Assembly: GCF_000150955.2 (NCBI RefSeq)
Contig: NC_011671.1
Span: 1,396,047 to 1,460,046 of the forward strand
DNA length: 64,000 nucleotides
DNA from: Phaeodactylum tricornutum CCAP 1055/1
Taxonomy: Eukaryota; Bacillariophyta; Bacillariophyceae; Surirellales; Neidiaceae
Direction of reading: 5' to 3'
Part shown: piece by piece, positions 22,895 through 33,747 of the stretch
Layout: every line of letters begins with the position of its first letter
Numbering within the stretch: position 1 is the first letter of the stretch
Notes under the pieces: model-generated
Database searches by the model: none
The model's input: only the letters and a program-made list of their open reading frames with translations
What the model was told of the DNA's origin: nothing
Position numbers and translations under genes: made by a program

Positions 22895-24255
22895 ATGCGT
22901 AGCGAACGAAGTTCCCCTTCCGGCTCTAAGGAATCAACATCTCAAGATGTTGCCGATGTAGCGGTGATTGGAGCCGGCTGGTGGTCACAAGGATGGCATA
23001 TACCACAGTTGAGTCGGAACACTCGGGCCAATCTCGTAGGAATTGTCGATTCTGCCTCTCAGCCCCGATCGAATCTCAATCCTCATCTCGAGTCGCTCGA
23101 AGCGCTGGCACGAAAGTACGACACTGCCGTATTTTCCTCCGTGTCGGACCTTCTGGCGAACACACCCACTTTGGACGGTGTAATTGTGGCAACGCCGCAT
23201 TCGACTCACTACAACATTGGTAAAGAAATCTACGACGCCAACAGGAACAGGGAAAAACCAATCCATATTCTCATGGAAAAGCCCATGACAACCAACATAG
23301 AGGAAGCCTACCAGCTGCACCAACTGGTGGCGTCCCGTCCGGAGGTTTCCTTCCTAATCAACCATTCGGCCAACTACCGTTCGCAAACAAAGGCAGCACA
23401 TCAAGCTGTCCCCCAACTAGGGAGTTTGCGGCATGGCTCGATCTTCATGGCGTCTGCTCTGAGTTGGATCTTTGTACGTCCATGGAATGTTGGCTAGCGT
23501 TGTGATGCGACTCGAGGGCTTGAATGTGAGCCATATCTTCTCGGGGTTTGCATTGTCATTGCGAGCTTCTGTTACTTTGGTCACTCACTGTCCTATGTTT
23601 TATTCCTTCTTTGGCTCGTTCACGCATCTAGGAAGACCCTTCGAACACTGGTTGGAACGTTCCGGGGCCTGACATGCTGGGGAACGGCTTTGCGTGGGGT
23701 CAATCGTCGCACGTCTTGGCTTGGGTGTTCTACGTATGCCCGCAACTTAGCCCTATCGAGGTATACTGCCGCATGACGCATTCTGCCGCCACTGGAGCTG
23801 ATGTTGCACTTTCTGGAACGATCATTTGCCGAGATTGCCACTCCGACAATGAAGTCATCCTTTCCGTTGCCGGTACCAGTTTACTTCCGGGCAATGAGCA
23901 CTCGGACCCTCCGGTTGGCAAACAAATTCAATTCAAACTCTACGGCGAAGACGGTGCTATTATCTACTGCGGCGATACACGGGATGAGAACACCGGAAAT
24001 CTGGAACTGCGCCGCGTGTCGATGGATGGTGTCGTGGAGTTGCCTGTTGGTCCGGGATTTGCCTTTGAGAATTTAGAAACAGAACATGATGGGCCTGAGT
24101 CATTGCAGGCTTTCTTGGATGCTTGTGTAGGAAAATCAACGCATGTGGGGGCCGACAGTTTGGTTGGACTCAAAACGGTTCAAGTATTGGATGCCATGTA
24201 CCGCAGCCACGCTTCCGGTCAATCCGAACCTGTACGGCATGCGGATGCGGAATAA
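22895..24255 (+). CDS. Gfo/Idh/MocA-family NAD(P)-dependent oxidoreductase
   Basis: Exon 1 22895-23473, intron 23474-23631 (158 bp, GTACGT...CTAG, phase 0), exon 2 23632-24255; 400 residues. The Rossmann fold starts at residue ~22 with VAVIGAGWWSQGWHIPQL, the usual G.G..G pattern. GVIVATPHSTHY and LMEKPMTTN (the EKP motif) follow; Lys of EKP is the usual catalytic residue. Exon 2 brings the substrate domain with a G-rich and His motif (MLGNGFAWGQSSHVLAW). Members oxidise or reduce sugars, inositols and related compounds; the substrate is not readable. No targeting sequence is obvious, so it is probably cytosolic. The two exons alone look like two broken ORFs, but the join restores the family layout exactly. 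Confidence 0.88.
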
Positions 24256-24514
24256 AATTTGCTTTTTACACGGAAATTATTTAGCCGAGCGTAGCATTAC
24301 CGAATAGGCATGCCCCGTCGAATCAATAGTTACGGTTAAGCAGTGAATGATGAACACGAAGCTACTACCAATTGGAACAGATCAGACGGGATCTGTTCCC
24401 GACAGTTTTGTCCATTCTATTTCTCGCTTGATCAGGCTGCAGAGCAAGATCACATTGGAATGCACGAGATGATTCTCTTACTTTCAACAACGTCGTCACT
24501 TTTATATACTACTC

Positions 24515-25525
24515 TTATAGATATCGTTTGACCGATGACCAGGGGTCAAAATCTTCGCCGCCTCCCAGAGCATCGTTTTCGTTCGCGTGGGCGGGATTCT
24601 TCAAGTCTGCATCACGGTCGACTTGAGCCAGCAGTGACACAATTTCCAAAGCTCGCTGTCTGGCGCCGGGGCTTTTTCCAATATCGCTGACCGAACGTGA
24701 AGCGTAATTTTCCATGCACCGGTCGATCGAAGATACATGCGTTGCCATGTCTTTTTGCAAACTTTCCACTGGACGGAATCCTCGCTCTTCCAATAGTATC
24801 CCCGAGACCAAAGTTGCCTTGGTACGTATGGCTTTTTCAAACCGTTTTTCGGTTTGCAAATAAAACCGGAGTAAGGCATCGATTCCAGATGAAAGAGCTT
24901 CAGTGTGCTCTGACCCCCCGTCACATGCTTGATCCGTGTTTTCTTTTTTCAATACACAGCGCATGCTATCGAGCACCCAACAGGTCTCAAAATCGGGTGA
25001 CGGACGCAAACGTGCTACCGCCACGGGAGTTTTCGCAAGGACCGATGCGTCACTCGTTTCAAATGAATTGCGTACTTTGACGTCGGTGGATGTCGGAGCG
25101 GATACGGTTGCCGTGTCGACGGCGGCTCGCATGGCTAGCAGAAAATCGTCTTTGATCATGACCGAGGGCTTGTTGTTGCTAGATCGGAACACCGCTACCC
25201 AAACACAGTTTGCATCGTCATCGTCGTCTACCAGTGTCGAATCGAAACGCCTAACGGATGCAAGATCGGCAGGGCAGATTGGTTGGAACCGATCAAACAA
25301 GGTAAAGGAAGCCGGGTTTTCCGAGGGCGACGACGAAGCGAGGGAATGAACTAAGGTGGTTTGTATTACAAAGCCTAGTAGCGCAAATGCATACGCTAGC
25401 CTCCTTCCTGTACTATCGTACTTTATTACAATCCGAGTAGCGTTGTCGTTGGTATTCATAATCGACACGGCAAGGCCAACATGAAAAATGGTCACGTCCT
25501 CTTGGTGGTGGAATGGAAGATGCAT
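24515..25525 (-). CDS. Unknown protein with N-terminal hydrophobic segment
   Basis: Single exon, 336 residues from the ATG at 25525; a second ATG at 25459 would start 22 residues later and place a hydrophobic stretch (AYAFALLGFVIQTTLVHSLA) close to the N-terminus as a signal peptide or plastid presequence. The mature part has a conserved-looking block, CVWVAVFRSSNNKPSVMIKD, followed by a helical domain and an acidic C-terminus. I do not recognise the family. It is tail-to-tail with the oxidoreductase and head-to-head with gyrase A (377-bp gap), so it may share a promoter region with gyrase A. Confidence 0.75.
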   Translation of the reverse strand: MHLPFHHQEDVTIFHVGLAVSIMNTNDNATRIVIKYDSTGRRLAYAFALLGFVIQTTLVHSLASSSPSENPASFTLFDRFQPICPADLASVRRFDSTLVDDDDDANCVWVAVFRSSNNKPSVMIKDDFLLAMRAAVDTATVSAPTSTDVKVRNSFETSDASVLAKTPVAVARLRPSPDFETCWVLDSMRCVLKKENTDQACDGGSEHTEALSSGIDALLRFYLQTEKRFEKAIRTKATLVSGILLEERGFRPVESLQKDMATHVSSIDRCMENYASRSVSDIGKSPGARQRALEIVSLLAQVDRDADLKNPAHANENDALGGGEDFDPWSSVKRYL

Positions 25526-25902
25526 CCCAATATTTCCTGTTTTTCTCGATCCGGATCTCCCCTTGATTGCCCATTGCCGTCTGAATGTCGTGCGTTTTTT
25601 CTTTCTTACTGTTACAGTTACTGTTCAGTTGTTTGTTGGACTGTCATTGCCGCTAGTCTGTCAATCGCTCGCTGTCCCAGCACAAAATCGACTCATTCTG
25701 AATCCGGGTTCTGTCAGACGGAAAGATAGCTACAGGCCATCAACTTTCGACGATTCCAAGGCAATGGCGAACTTCTCTCGAATGCAATCTCGCGTACCTA
25801 CGTGCCACCGTCCTTTGTGGAATTCACACTCCCCTGCTGCGAATAGCAACTTTTGCAACATCGTGAAGTAAACTAGCTTGTTGGCTAGTAACGAAAGGAG
25901 CA
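25526..25902. promoter_or_regulatory. Bidirectional promoter region
   Basis: 377 bp between divergent genes. It includes the overlapping motif copies CTTACTGTTACAGTTACTGT near 25605-25624, the densest cluster of this motif in the window. Confidence 0.4.
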
Positions 25903-28779
25903 ATGTTGGAATTCCATAGGCGGCAACTTTACTGGTATTTGCTCTGCACCTTCTGGTCGAGTGGCGCCGCGTTTCGAATCCACTTGGCAACGTCTACTAC
26001 CATAGCGGCAACGACAAGGACGACCTCGACCGCACGTGTACTCCCGTGTTCAATCAAGGCCTTGTCTCTGTTGCCCCAACCTGCACGAAAGTCTCGTTCA
26101 CAGTCAATCGATCATGGAATCACGTTGCAAGCGCGGTGCCGCGTGAGACTAGCGTCGACCCCGGACGACGATCCGGAAATGATCGAGGAAGAAGAGTTCA
26201 GCTACGCACCAACAACAGAACGTGATACCTACGTCTCCGAAGGGGAACAGGCGGAACAGGCGAACGCCTTGGCAGCAGTCGGGCCGGCCATTGAACTGCA
26301 CACGGAAATATCCAACTCGTTCATGCAATACGCGCTTTCGATCATCATGGGTCGAGCCATTCCCGACGCACGCGACGGTCTCAAGCCCGTACATCGCCGA
26401 ATATTGTATGCCATGGACCAGCTTTCCCTCTACCCAAATACAGGACACCGAAAATGCGCGCGTGTTGTTGGGGAAGTCCTGGGCAAGTTTCATCCGCACG
26501 GAGACATGGCTGTCTACGATGCTTTGGTTCGCTTGGCGCAACACTTTAGTACGGCCTATCCATTGATCGACGGACACGGAAACTTTGGGTCCATCGACGC
26601 GGACCCCGCTGCTGCTATGCGTTACACCGAATGTCGCCTGACAAAATTGTCGCAAGCGGCTTTACTAGAAGATTTACAAGATGATACGGTAGACTTTTTA
26701 CCCAATTTTGACGGAAACGAAATAGAACCCGCAGTTTTACCGGCCAAGCTCCCGATTCTGCTACTCAACGGTTCGTCGGGCATTGCGGTTGGCATGGCTA
26801 CCAACATTCCACCGCACAACCTCAACGAGATTATGACGGCCTGTACCGCCTTGGTAAAGGCGCGCCAAGGGGGCGCGGCAGTGACGGACAAGAAGCTCTT
26901 GCAAATGGTCCCTGGACCTGACTTTCCCACCGGGGCGTCGATTCTTAGTACCGGCGGTACTGAGAAATTGTACACAACAGGCAATGGTGGGATTGTCATG
27001 CGGGCAGTGACCAAAATCGAAAAAATTACGACCGGCCGCAAAAGTTCCATCACACGAACGGCCATAATTGTTACCGAGCTACCGTACCAGGTCAACAAGG
27101 CGGCATTGTTGGAAAAGATTGCGGGACTAGTCAATGAAAAAAAGCTGGACGGTATTGCGGATCTACGCGATGAATCCGATCGTGATGGAATTCGGGTCGT
27201 CATTGAGCTCAAACGAGACGCCGTCGCGGCCGTAGTCTTGAACAACTTGTACAAAAAGACACCCTTGCAGACAACTTTCTCTGGGAACTTTTTGGCGCTG
27301 ATGACGGCGAATCGTGACAGTAGCAGCAGCCTAGTACCACAACGATTCACTCTTCGCCAAGCCATGGACTGCTTTCTTGACTTTCGCTTTGAAACGATTC
27401 GTCGCAAGTCACAATTCCAATTGACCAAAGTCAACGCCCGTTCCCATATTGTTGCAGGCTTGTTGATGGCACTGGACAAGGTCGATATGGTCATTCAGAT
27501 TGTTCGTGCTTCTGCGGATCAGCAGGCTGCTCGAGAAGCTTTATACATTGAGCTCGGCACTTCATCAGAACAAACTGACGCTATTTTAAAATTGCAACTT
27601 GGGCAACTTACTCGATTGAACAAGGGCAAGCTCGAGTCGGAAAAGGCCGACCTCGAAGAATCTCGTGAAAGTTTAACACATCTCCTGGAAGTTGATGATG
27701 CGGTTTACGATGTCATGAGGGAAGAGTTCATTGACATGATGAAGAGATTTGGCGGTGAACGAAAGTCAAGCATCATTGTTGAAGATGACGGCGATTTTTG
27801 CGATATGGACCTTATCGAAAACTCGAGATCGGTTATTGTTGTCACTCGTGGTGGCTACATCAAACGCATGCCGTTGAAGACATTCGAGAGTCAAGGAAGA
27901 GGCACTCGCGGCAAACGCGGCACTTCCGATGGTGGAGAGTCAGCTGACAGTGAAGTGGCACATTGCTTCACGTGCAACGACCACGACACGCTCTTAATGG
28001 TTACCCAGAATGGTATTGCCTACGGGTTACGGGCGTACCAAGTTCCTATCGCGGGCCGTACGGCAAAGGGACAGCCCATTCCATCCGTATTGCCAGTTCG
28101 CGGTGACGAAGTTATTACGGCGATCCTCCCGGTGTCCGAGTTCTCTGACGAAGAATACGTTGTTCTGACAACAGAACAAGGCTGGATTAAACGAACACCG
28201 TTGGATGCTTTCGAAAAATTGTCGAGCCGTGGCTTGACCATCGCTACTTTGGAAGATGGTGATCGCTTGAAGTGGTGTCATCGAGTTCGAAACGAGGATG
28301 ACATCTTAATCGGCACTGTAGGTGGGATGGCGACTCGATTCGGAGCTGCCAAGCTACGACCCACTGGTCGAACGAGTCGAGGCGTGAGGGCGATGAAGCT
28401 CCGGGAGGGCGACACAATTGCAGATATGAATGTACTCAGTGGCAAGAACAAGGAGTACATTTTAACAGTAACTGCACAAGGCTACGGAAAGCGTATTGCG
28501 ACGAGCGAGTTCCGGGCCCAGGCTCGTGGCGGAGTTGGTGTAATTGCCATTAAGTTTAAAAGAGGGCAGGAGGAGGACAAGGTAAGCTGCCTCCGAATTG
28601 TAAAGGACGACGAGGAAATATTGGTTATTACAGCAAGAGGGATAATGGTCCGACAGAAAGCGTCCGATATTCCGTCACAAGGTCGATCTGCGACTGGCGT
28701 TATGGTACAGCGCGTGGACGATGGAGACCACATATCTAGTGTGAGCATCGTACCACAATACGAAGAAATTGACGGCTAA
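25903..28779 (+). CDS. GYRA: DNA gyrase subunit A, organelle-targeted
   Basis: Single exon, 958 residues, ATG at 25903. The first ~130 residues are a presequence: a hydrophobic segment ([16 protein letters not shown]) then a Ser/Thr/Arg-rich stretch, consistent with import into the complex plastid (GAAF resembling the ASAF site), though dual targeting is possible. The catalytic core has [50 protein letters not shown] and AAMRYTE, where Tyr241 forms the DNA phosphotyrosine link. The C-terminal half has the repeated beta-pinwheel blades (GGYIKRM, QGWIKRT, GYGKRI). The box [10 protein letters not shown] at about residues 664-673 corresponds to the gyrase box, supporting gyrase rather than topoisomerase IV. 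With GyrB it supercoils organelle DNA; GyrB is not in the window. Confidence 0.95.
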   Translation: MLEFHRRQLYWYLLCTFWSSGAAFRIHLATSTTIAATTRTTSTARVLPCSIKALSLLPQPARKSRSQSIDHGITLQARCRVRLASTPDDDPEMIEEEEFSYAPTTERDTYVSEGEQAEQANALAAVGPAIELHTEISNSFMQYALSIIMGRAIPDARDGLKPVHRRILYAMDQLSLYPNTGHRKCARVVGEVLGKFHPHGDMAVYDALVRLAQHFSTAYPLIDGHGNFGSIDADPAAAMRYTECRLTKLSQAALLEDLQDDTVDFLPNFDGNEIEPAVLPAKLPILLLNGSSGIAVGMATNIPPHNLNEIMTACTALVKARQGGAAVTDKKLLQMVPGPDFPTGASILSTGGTEKLYTTGNGGIVMRAVTKIEKITTGRKSSITRTAIIVTELPYQVNKAALLEKIAGLVNEKKLDGIADLRDESDRDGIRVVIELKRDAVAAVVLNNLYKKTPLQTTFSGNFLALMTANRDSSSSLVPQRFTLRQAMDCFLDFRFETIRRKSQFQLTKVNARSHIVAGLLMALDKVDMVIQIVRASADQQAAREALYIELGTSSEQTDAILKLQLGQLTRLNKGKLESEKADLEESRESLTHLLEVDDAVYDVMREEFIDMMKRFGGERKSSIIVEDDGDFCDMDLIENSRSVIVVTRGGYIKRMPLKTFESQGRGTRGKRGTSDGGESADSEVAHCFTCNDHDTLLMVTQNGIAYGLRAYQVPIAGRTAKGQPIPSVLPVRGDEVITAILPVSEFSDEEYVVLTTEQGWIKRTPLDAFEKLSSRGLTIATLEDGDRLKWCHRVRNEDDILIGTVGGMATRFGAAKLRPTGRTSRGVRAMKLREGDTIADMNVLSGKNKEYILTVTAQGYGKRIATSEFRAQARGGVGVIAIKFKRGQEEDKVSCLRIVKDDEEILVITARGIMVRQKASDIPSQGRSATGVMVQRVDDGDHISSVSIVPQYEEIDG

Positions 28780-29247
28780 TTGAAAAATAGATGTTTCTTC
28801 AGTAGCAACGAATTGCGGGAGGAAGTTTTTCTTGGCCAATGGATCTACCAATGCTAAAGGCAAAAGTTTTATATCTGGTGCACAAAACACTTAGCCCGAT
28901 TGGTTGATACAGAATGTGAGGGTAGAAGAAATCCAATTTCTCGGTTATTCACTGTTAACGATTGTAGTTTTCCTTCGTCGTTTGTGAACCTGTACTTATT
29001 GTGACATGTACTTGGGACATACAGATTTATTCAATACGATATCGACACTCACAAATCCCCGCGGATTTGGCCGGCCATGATGGATAGCTGCGAGCAGCGG
29101 GAAAATGATGGTGTTTTAAGCGCAGGTAGATTGTTTTGCCTTCATCGCACTTCCTGTACTACTCTTGAACACTCAACTCATCAATGAAAAGCTTTTGCGA
29201 TACCTCGTGTCTTTTCTAGAGGCTGTTTCAAGCTTTCGGGCTTAAAA
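28780..29247. other. Intergenic region
   Basis: 468 bp between gyrase A and TFIIE-beta, same strand. One motif copy (ACTGTTAACG at 28951). No gene was seen. Confidence 0.5.
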
Positions 29248-30903
29248 ATGGCGAACTCGTACAACTTCGATTTTCTTCGGAATGAACATCTCGATGATAG
29301 TGCCAAGGCTGATGGCCCGTCGTCGTCCTCGGCGGATACCGTTACCCCGACACCTACAGTCTCGTCTTTCGCAACTCCGAAAGACTTTGCAGCGGCGGCC
29401 AACAAACCAGATCTTGAAAAACAGTTCGACATCCTAGCCTTCTTGCAGGCCCATCGTGGGTCTGGATGCATTGCGCCATCGGTTATTTACCGAAGCACCG
29501 GTATCGATCTCGATGTCGATACGCAGGTCGCCGACATGCTGCAGCGAAATCCTAAAGTCAAAGTAGAAATGATTCCGGATCCCGAGAATCCTGCCCTCTT
29601 ACTCGCAACGTATGCTTACCAAGCAAAATTTGCAACGGTGCGCGACCGGACCTCTCTATTGGCACAAATTAATCGGATGACTTCGGGAGTCTCGATGCGC
29701 GATCTTCTAGATTCGTATCTAAATGTCGAGAAAGACCTTCAGGGCCTCATTACAGCGGGCGATGTAATTGCTGTACAAAATACGGAAGATAAAGACAAAA
29801 TCTTGTTTCCTCGAGGTGAACCATTTCTAGTAGAGTTGGATGGTATCGTATCGTTGCCGCCGCCGAAACCCATCAAGAACGGTACAAGCCAGGAGCCGAC
29901 GGCAAACGGAGCAACATTCGCGTCCGAACACCAATACCCGATCACTGAAATAGAAAAAAACGGAGAGCCCGACCCGGACGAAAGCACCTCGGCATCAAAT
30001 GGATCGGTGCTACCGCCGCCAATCAAAACGATGGAGTCTCAAATCACTAATGTTGAAACAGATCTCGATCCGTGCTCTCAGATTCGGCGTGGCGAAGCAA
30101 TTCAGATTGGAGGTCAATGGTTTCGTGTCTCGTCGGCCGTCAAAGAAGGCGTCCCACTTTCGGAACAACCAGCTCGAGCGCAGGCACCGCTCTCGGTGGT
30201 GTCGTTTACCGATCTTAGCAAACGCAATGAAGTCGACGGGTATATTCGAAGGTTCTCTAACAAGGAAATTCCAACAGATGTGGCACTGACAGGAGCGGCC
30301 CAACGGAATCTAAGACAAGCTAAAGCTGCCCGAGAAAAATTTATTAAACTTGCTCACGGACGAAGCGGTGGGGTTGCTTCACAACTTCTTGGATCGCACG
30401 CCCACGCCTCAAATCCTACGACGTTGGCATCCTCGTTTGCTGGAAGCACATCGTCCATGCGAAAGCGTCCGGCTAGACCAACCATGGCCAGCGCAAATTC
30501 GTCGTCCCACATAAATGGGACTTCTGCCAAGGAAGACTTGGAAAAGGTTGCTTCCGATCCAGCCTTGGCTCTTTACACACATGCCCGTCGTCACGGATGT
30601 ACGCTAGACGTCCGAGATATGTATTTGGCAACCCGCACAGTTGTTGCCGAGTCAGATCGCGATTTGAAGCAAATCCTGTTGAAACACAAACTTCTAGATC
30701 CAAGCGAGCAGTTGCGCAGACCACGACTCGCCAAGTCTACCAACGTCGATAACGACGGTAAGCCTAAGAAGCGTCGTTACTACGAACGGAAAAATCAGAG
30801 AATGACCAACACACACTTAGAAGGAACTGAAATTGGAGCCGTCTTAGCTAGGGCGGCAGAAAAGCAGAAGCAAGGTAAATCCGTTGGAGACGGAGGTATG
30901 TAG
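29248..30903 (+). CDS. Transcription initiation factor IIE subunit beta
   Basis: Single exon, 551 residues, ATG at 29248. After a Ser/Thr-rich lead, residues ~55-200 match the TFIIE-beta core winged-helix pair: FDILAFLQAHRGSGCIAPSV, a helix ending in NPKVKVEM, YAYQAKFATVRDRTSLLAQI, the GVSMRDLLDSYLNVEKDLQ helix and the DKDKILFPRG strand. This pattern (NPK, Y..K...RDK..L, DL..S..N.EK.L) is specific to the family. TFIIE-beta works with TFIIE-alpha in the RNA polymerase II pre-initiation complex and recruits TFIIH. The protein is about twice the length of the human subunit (291 residues); the middle is low-complexity and the C-terminal part (LYTHARRHGCTLDVRDMYLA) looks folded and basic. Confidence 0.85.
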   Translation: MANSYNFDFLRNEHLDDSAKADGPSSSSADTVTPTPTVSSFATPKDFAAAANKPDLEKQFDILAFLQAHRGSGCIAPSVIYRSTGIDLDVDTQVADMLQRNPKVKVEMIPDPENPALLLATYAYQAKFATVRDRTSLLAQINRMTSGVSMRDLLDSYLNVEKDLQGLITAGDVIAVQNTEDKDKILFPRGEPFLVELDGIVSLPPPKPIKNGTSQEPTANGATFASEHQYPITEIEKNGEPDPDESTSASNGSVLPPPIKTMESQITNVETDLDPCSQIRRGEAIQIGGQWFRVSSAVKEGVPLSEQPARAQAPLSVVSFTDLSKRNEVDGYIRRFSNKEIPTDVALTGAAQRNLRQAKAAREKFIKLAHGRSGGVASQLLGSHAHASNPTTLASSFAGSTSSMRKRPARPTMASANSSSHINGTSAKEDLEKVASDPALALYTHARRHGCTLDVRDMYLATRTVVAESDRDLKQILLKHKLLDPSEQLRRPRLAKSTNVDNDGKPKKRRYYERKNQRMTNTHLEGTEIGAVLARAAEKQKQGKSVGDGGM

Positions 30904-31221
30904 AGTACATCTCTATTTTAAACTAAATTCTTTTTTCGTCGCGAGTACGGGAATTTTTTGTTTTTCTAGTGATGCTAGCAGAGACATATTATGTAGTTTT
31001 TAAAAAGGTTGCTCATAGTCAATCTTCCTTGTTTCACTATCGTCCTCACCCTAGTTATAGAACTGACTGTGAGCCTTATTTTTCTCCACGGCCAAGAATG
31101 TCTCGTGCGTGAAAATTATCATCTACCGCAGAGTGCCTTTGCTCTCAAAATCAGCGTTTCGCCCCTTTCCGTTGTATCTTTTACTGGCAGCCTTGACTCT
31201 CTCTCTCTTCAAAATTATTCC
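30904..31221. other. Intergenic region / MoaC upstream region
   Basis: 318 bp. The open frame extends upstream of 31222 but has no ATG, so it is taken as promoter and 5' UTR. Confidence 0.45.
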
Positions 31222-32225
31222 ATGTATCGTTTGACTTCATCTTTGATAGGCTGTTCCGCGTCCCGAGTTAGGATAGATGCTCGCGAATGCCGTCGCATGC
31301 AAGCAATGTCATCTCCGTACCGTCGAGGCCAGTGCATGGCCCGGTGCTTTTCAGCCCGGGACGGATCAAAAAATTCTGACAGCGAGGAGCAACATCGATT
31401 GTACCAAGAACAAATGCAAGACTTGAAAGACGAACGTGAAGCTTTGTTTGGCTTCACTGAGGACGAGCGGAATGCCTGGTCCAATGCAACTGAACATAAA
31501 CATGAGTTCTCTTTTCTCGATAAAATTGAGCAAGCGCGAGCGCAACAAATGAGTCAAAAAAAGGATCATATTGCTGAATTGAGTAGTAGAGTTAACGGGC
31601 CGCCGGAGGCTGAACTTCCGTATAGAGGCCTGTCGCATTTATCGAAGGACGGAACTTCGATCCATATGGTGGATGTGGGTAGGAAGACTGTAAGTCGGCG
31701 TACGGCTACGGCTCAATCAAGAGTTGTGCTGCCCTTGGAAGTCATTGAGGCTTTTGCAGTTGATGAAAGAGGTAATATGGATTTGGTGGGGCCCAAAGGG
31801 CCAATATTTGCGACTGCGAAATTGGCTGGAATCATGGCTGCCAAGTAAGTACGACGTTTATGACTGTGAATCCAGCTATCGCGCTAGCTATAATTAGCCT
31901 ACAATCTCAGAGACTGACTCAGCTCTCTTCTTCCAGGAAAACGAGCGACTTGATTCCACTCTGTCATCCGTTGGCGCTGGATCAGGTCACGTTGGATATT
32001 CGGCTCGAAGACGGCAACACCGTGGTAATTGAGTGCGAATGTCGGGTGACCCATACAACGGGTGTTGAAATGGAAGCTCTGACAGGTGCGAGTATTGCCG
32101 CCTTGACAGTATACGATATGACAAAGGCGCTGAGCCACAATATTCGTATCGAAAGCACTAAACTGTTGATAAAAACTGGAGGAAAACGGACAGTAAGGGA
32201 CGAAGAGGCTGCATCTCAATTGTAG
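31222..32225 (+). CDS. moaC: MoaC-type cyclic pyranopterin monophosphate synthase
   Basis: Exon 1 31222-31844, intron 31845-31936 (92 bp, GTAAGT...CCAG), exon 2 31937-32225; 303 residues. The splice restores IMAAK-KTSDLIPLCHPL, the family signature. The MoaC domain covers about residues 135-303: HMVDVGRKTVSRRTATA, the KTSDLIPLCHP loop, VTHTTGVEMEALTGASIAALTVYDM and the C-terminal KTGGKR. MoaC converts the MoaA product to cyclic pyranopterin monophosphate in molybdenum-cofactor synthesis. The N-terminal ~45 residues are rich in Arg and Ser without acids, a likely mitochondrial presequence, which agrees with the mitochondrial location of this step in other eukaryotes. MoaA is not fused to it, unlike animal MOCS1. 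Confidence 0.92.
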
Positions 32226-32448
32226 GTAAGGCTTCCTGTATAGCTTGTGTGTTCTCTTTGCAGAGACTACTAGTTCCCCATCAACAGCCTGCGTTTACAG
32301 TCAAATAGTATCATAGCTCCCAACGTCATATACGCGACCGTAAACCACGTGTCGGGACTGCACTCGTGACTTTCGCCTTTTGGCGGGAAGATGGCTGGCG
32401 CGGCAGACGCGACACAGTTCTTTTGAAACGCCACCTTTTTTCTGAAAA

Positions 32449-33551
32449 ATGTCGGCGATTGTTACTTTCACTCTCTTGCTTTGCTGTTACTGTACAAGAT
32501 CAATCAATTGTAACCTGAAAAGCCATCTGTTGAGGAAACGCAACATGACTATTTCTTCATCCTCGAGAACGCCGAATTCTGTACGAGCTTTTGACGAAAT
32601 ACTTGCGAATGAGGAAGGCCGCAAGGTAGTAGACTCGCCCGATCGAACACGAGGCAAGAATGAACGAGGCGAGACTGCGTCTTCATCCTTGGATCTGTCG
32701 TCGTTGGTCCGTACAATTGTGGACGGCAACAATGCTTCAGAAGAGACGTTGTACCCTCTTCACTCCGTTCGGAGCAAAATATTGGCTTTGTCCGCAACGG
32801 TGGGTCGACTCTGCTCCCTTCTCTTGTCCGACGCTCCACTGGATGCTCCTACGGCTTTGAGCGAAGCACCCGACTTTGTGAGCTCCGAAATAAAGACTTG
32901 TATGGGTAACGTTTTAGTTGGCTTGCTTCAAACCGCGGAATGTCTGTCGTTATCGCTGCATACGGCAATTTTGACAAAGATGGAGCTCAATCGACGGAAA
33001 TACCCCGTGCATCTTTGCAAGGTACGACTTTACATAGTTTTCCCACTGAGACCCAACATCCATTGGATCGTGCATCATTGTGCCTTACCAACCAAAAGTT
33101 ACTAAACTCTGTGCTTCTTGTCCGAATTCAGGGAAAAGCCGGTAAGTATACAGACTATTCCGAGTCGACGGGAATCACGAAAGTCGATGGCCAATCCACA
33201 ATGAAGGCGAAAGCTAGCGATGGAACTCACGACGAACTGCCTTCAGAACCAGCCGTTAGCAACAAAGCATTCTGGACAATTCTGCCTACGCTGACGAGAT
33301 CTATTCGAATGTTCGCGACAGAGCGAGACTGGTCACGTTATCACAAACCTCGAAGTTTGACTCTTGCGTTGCTTGGGGAGCTTGGAGAATTGGCGGAGCT
33401 GGTGCAGTTTCGCGACGACACTCTTGGCGTGCTGACCGCTACCCAGCTTGACAAGCTGGGACAGGAAATTGCCGATGTTTCCATCTACTTGCTGAGATTA
33501 GCCGACGTTTGCGGAACGAAGATGGAAGAGCCTTCCGCTGGGTCCCGATAG
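32449..33551 (+). CDS. Tandem MazG/dCTPase-like nucleotide pyrophosphohydrolase with two complementary half-degenerate domains
   Basis: Exon 1 32449-33021, intron 33022-33131 (110 bp, GTACGA...TCAG, phase 0), exon 2 33132-33551; 330 residues. The C-terminal domain (about 235-330) matches DCTPP1: RDWSRYHKPRSLTLALLGEL, then ELAELVQF and QEIADVSIYLLRLADVCG, keeping the E..E and E..D metal ligands. It then stops, lacking the KMDINRRRYP segment that follows in DCTPP1. That segment is present in the N-terminal domain (ILTKMELNRRKYPVHL, about 174-189, running over the splice into GKAGKYTDY). The N-terminal domain has instead lost the metal ligands: ATVGRLCSLL replaces GEVGELAELF and MGNVLVGLL replaces LSDVLIYLV. 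The family hydrolyses dCTP and modified dNTPs to monophosphates, cleaning the nucleotide pool. A second ATG at 32545 removes a hydrophobic N-terminus (FTLLLCCYC). Confidence 0.78.
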
Positions 33552-33747
33552 GTTGGTAAACTTAAAAAATTTGGTGACGAAGTAAACGCTGTTTCAATTG
33601 CATACCGACGCTTTTCTTTTGTATCAGACCGCTGCAGGGTTGATGCGCTCAGATGGGCAAGCGATTAATACTTCTTTTAGCTACGAATAAAATTGAGTGA
33701 GTGGCTCGAGGTCGAAACGTGAGAGACTCTCAGAGATTCATTGGAAA

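Noticed and set aside
31009-31221. N-terminal extension of MoaC
   Set aside because: The longer frame starts on TTG; the first ATG is at 31222 and already gives a full presequence.
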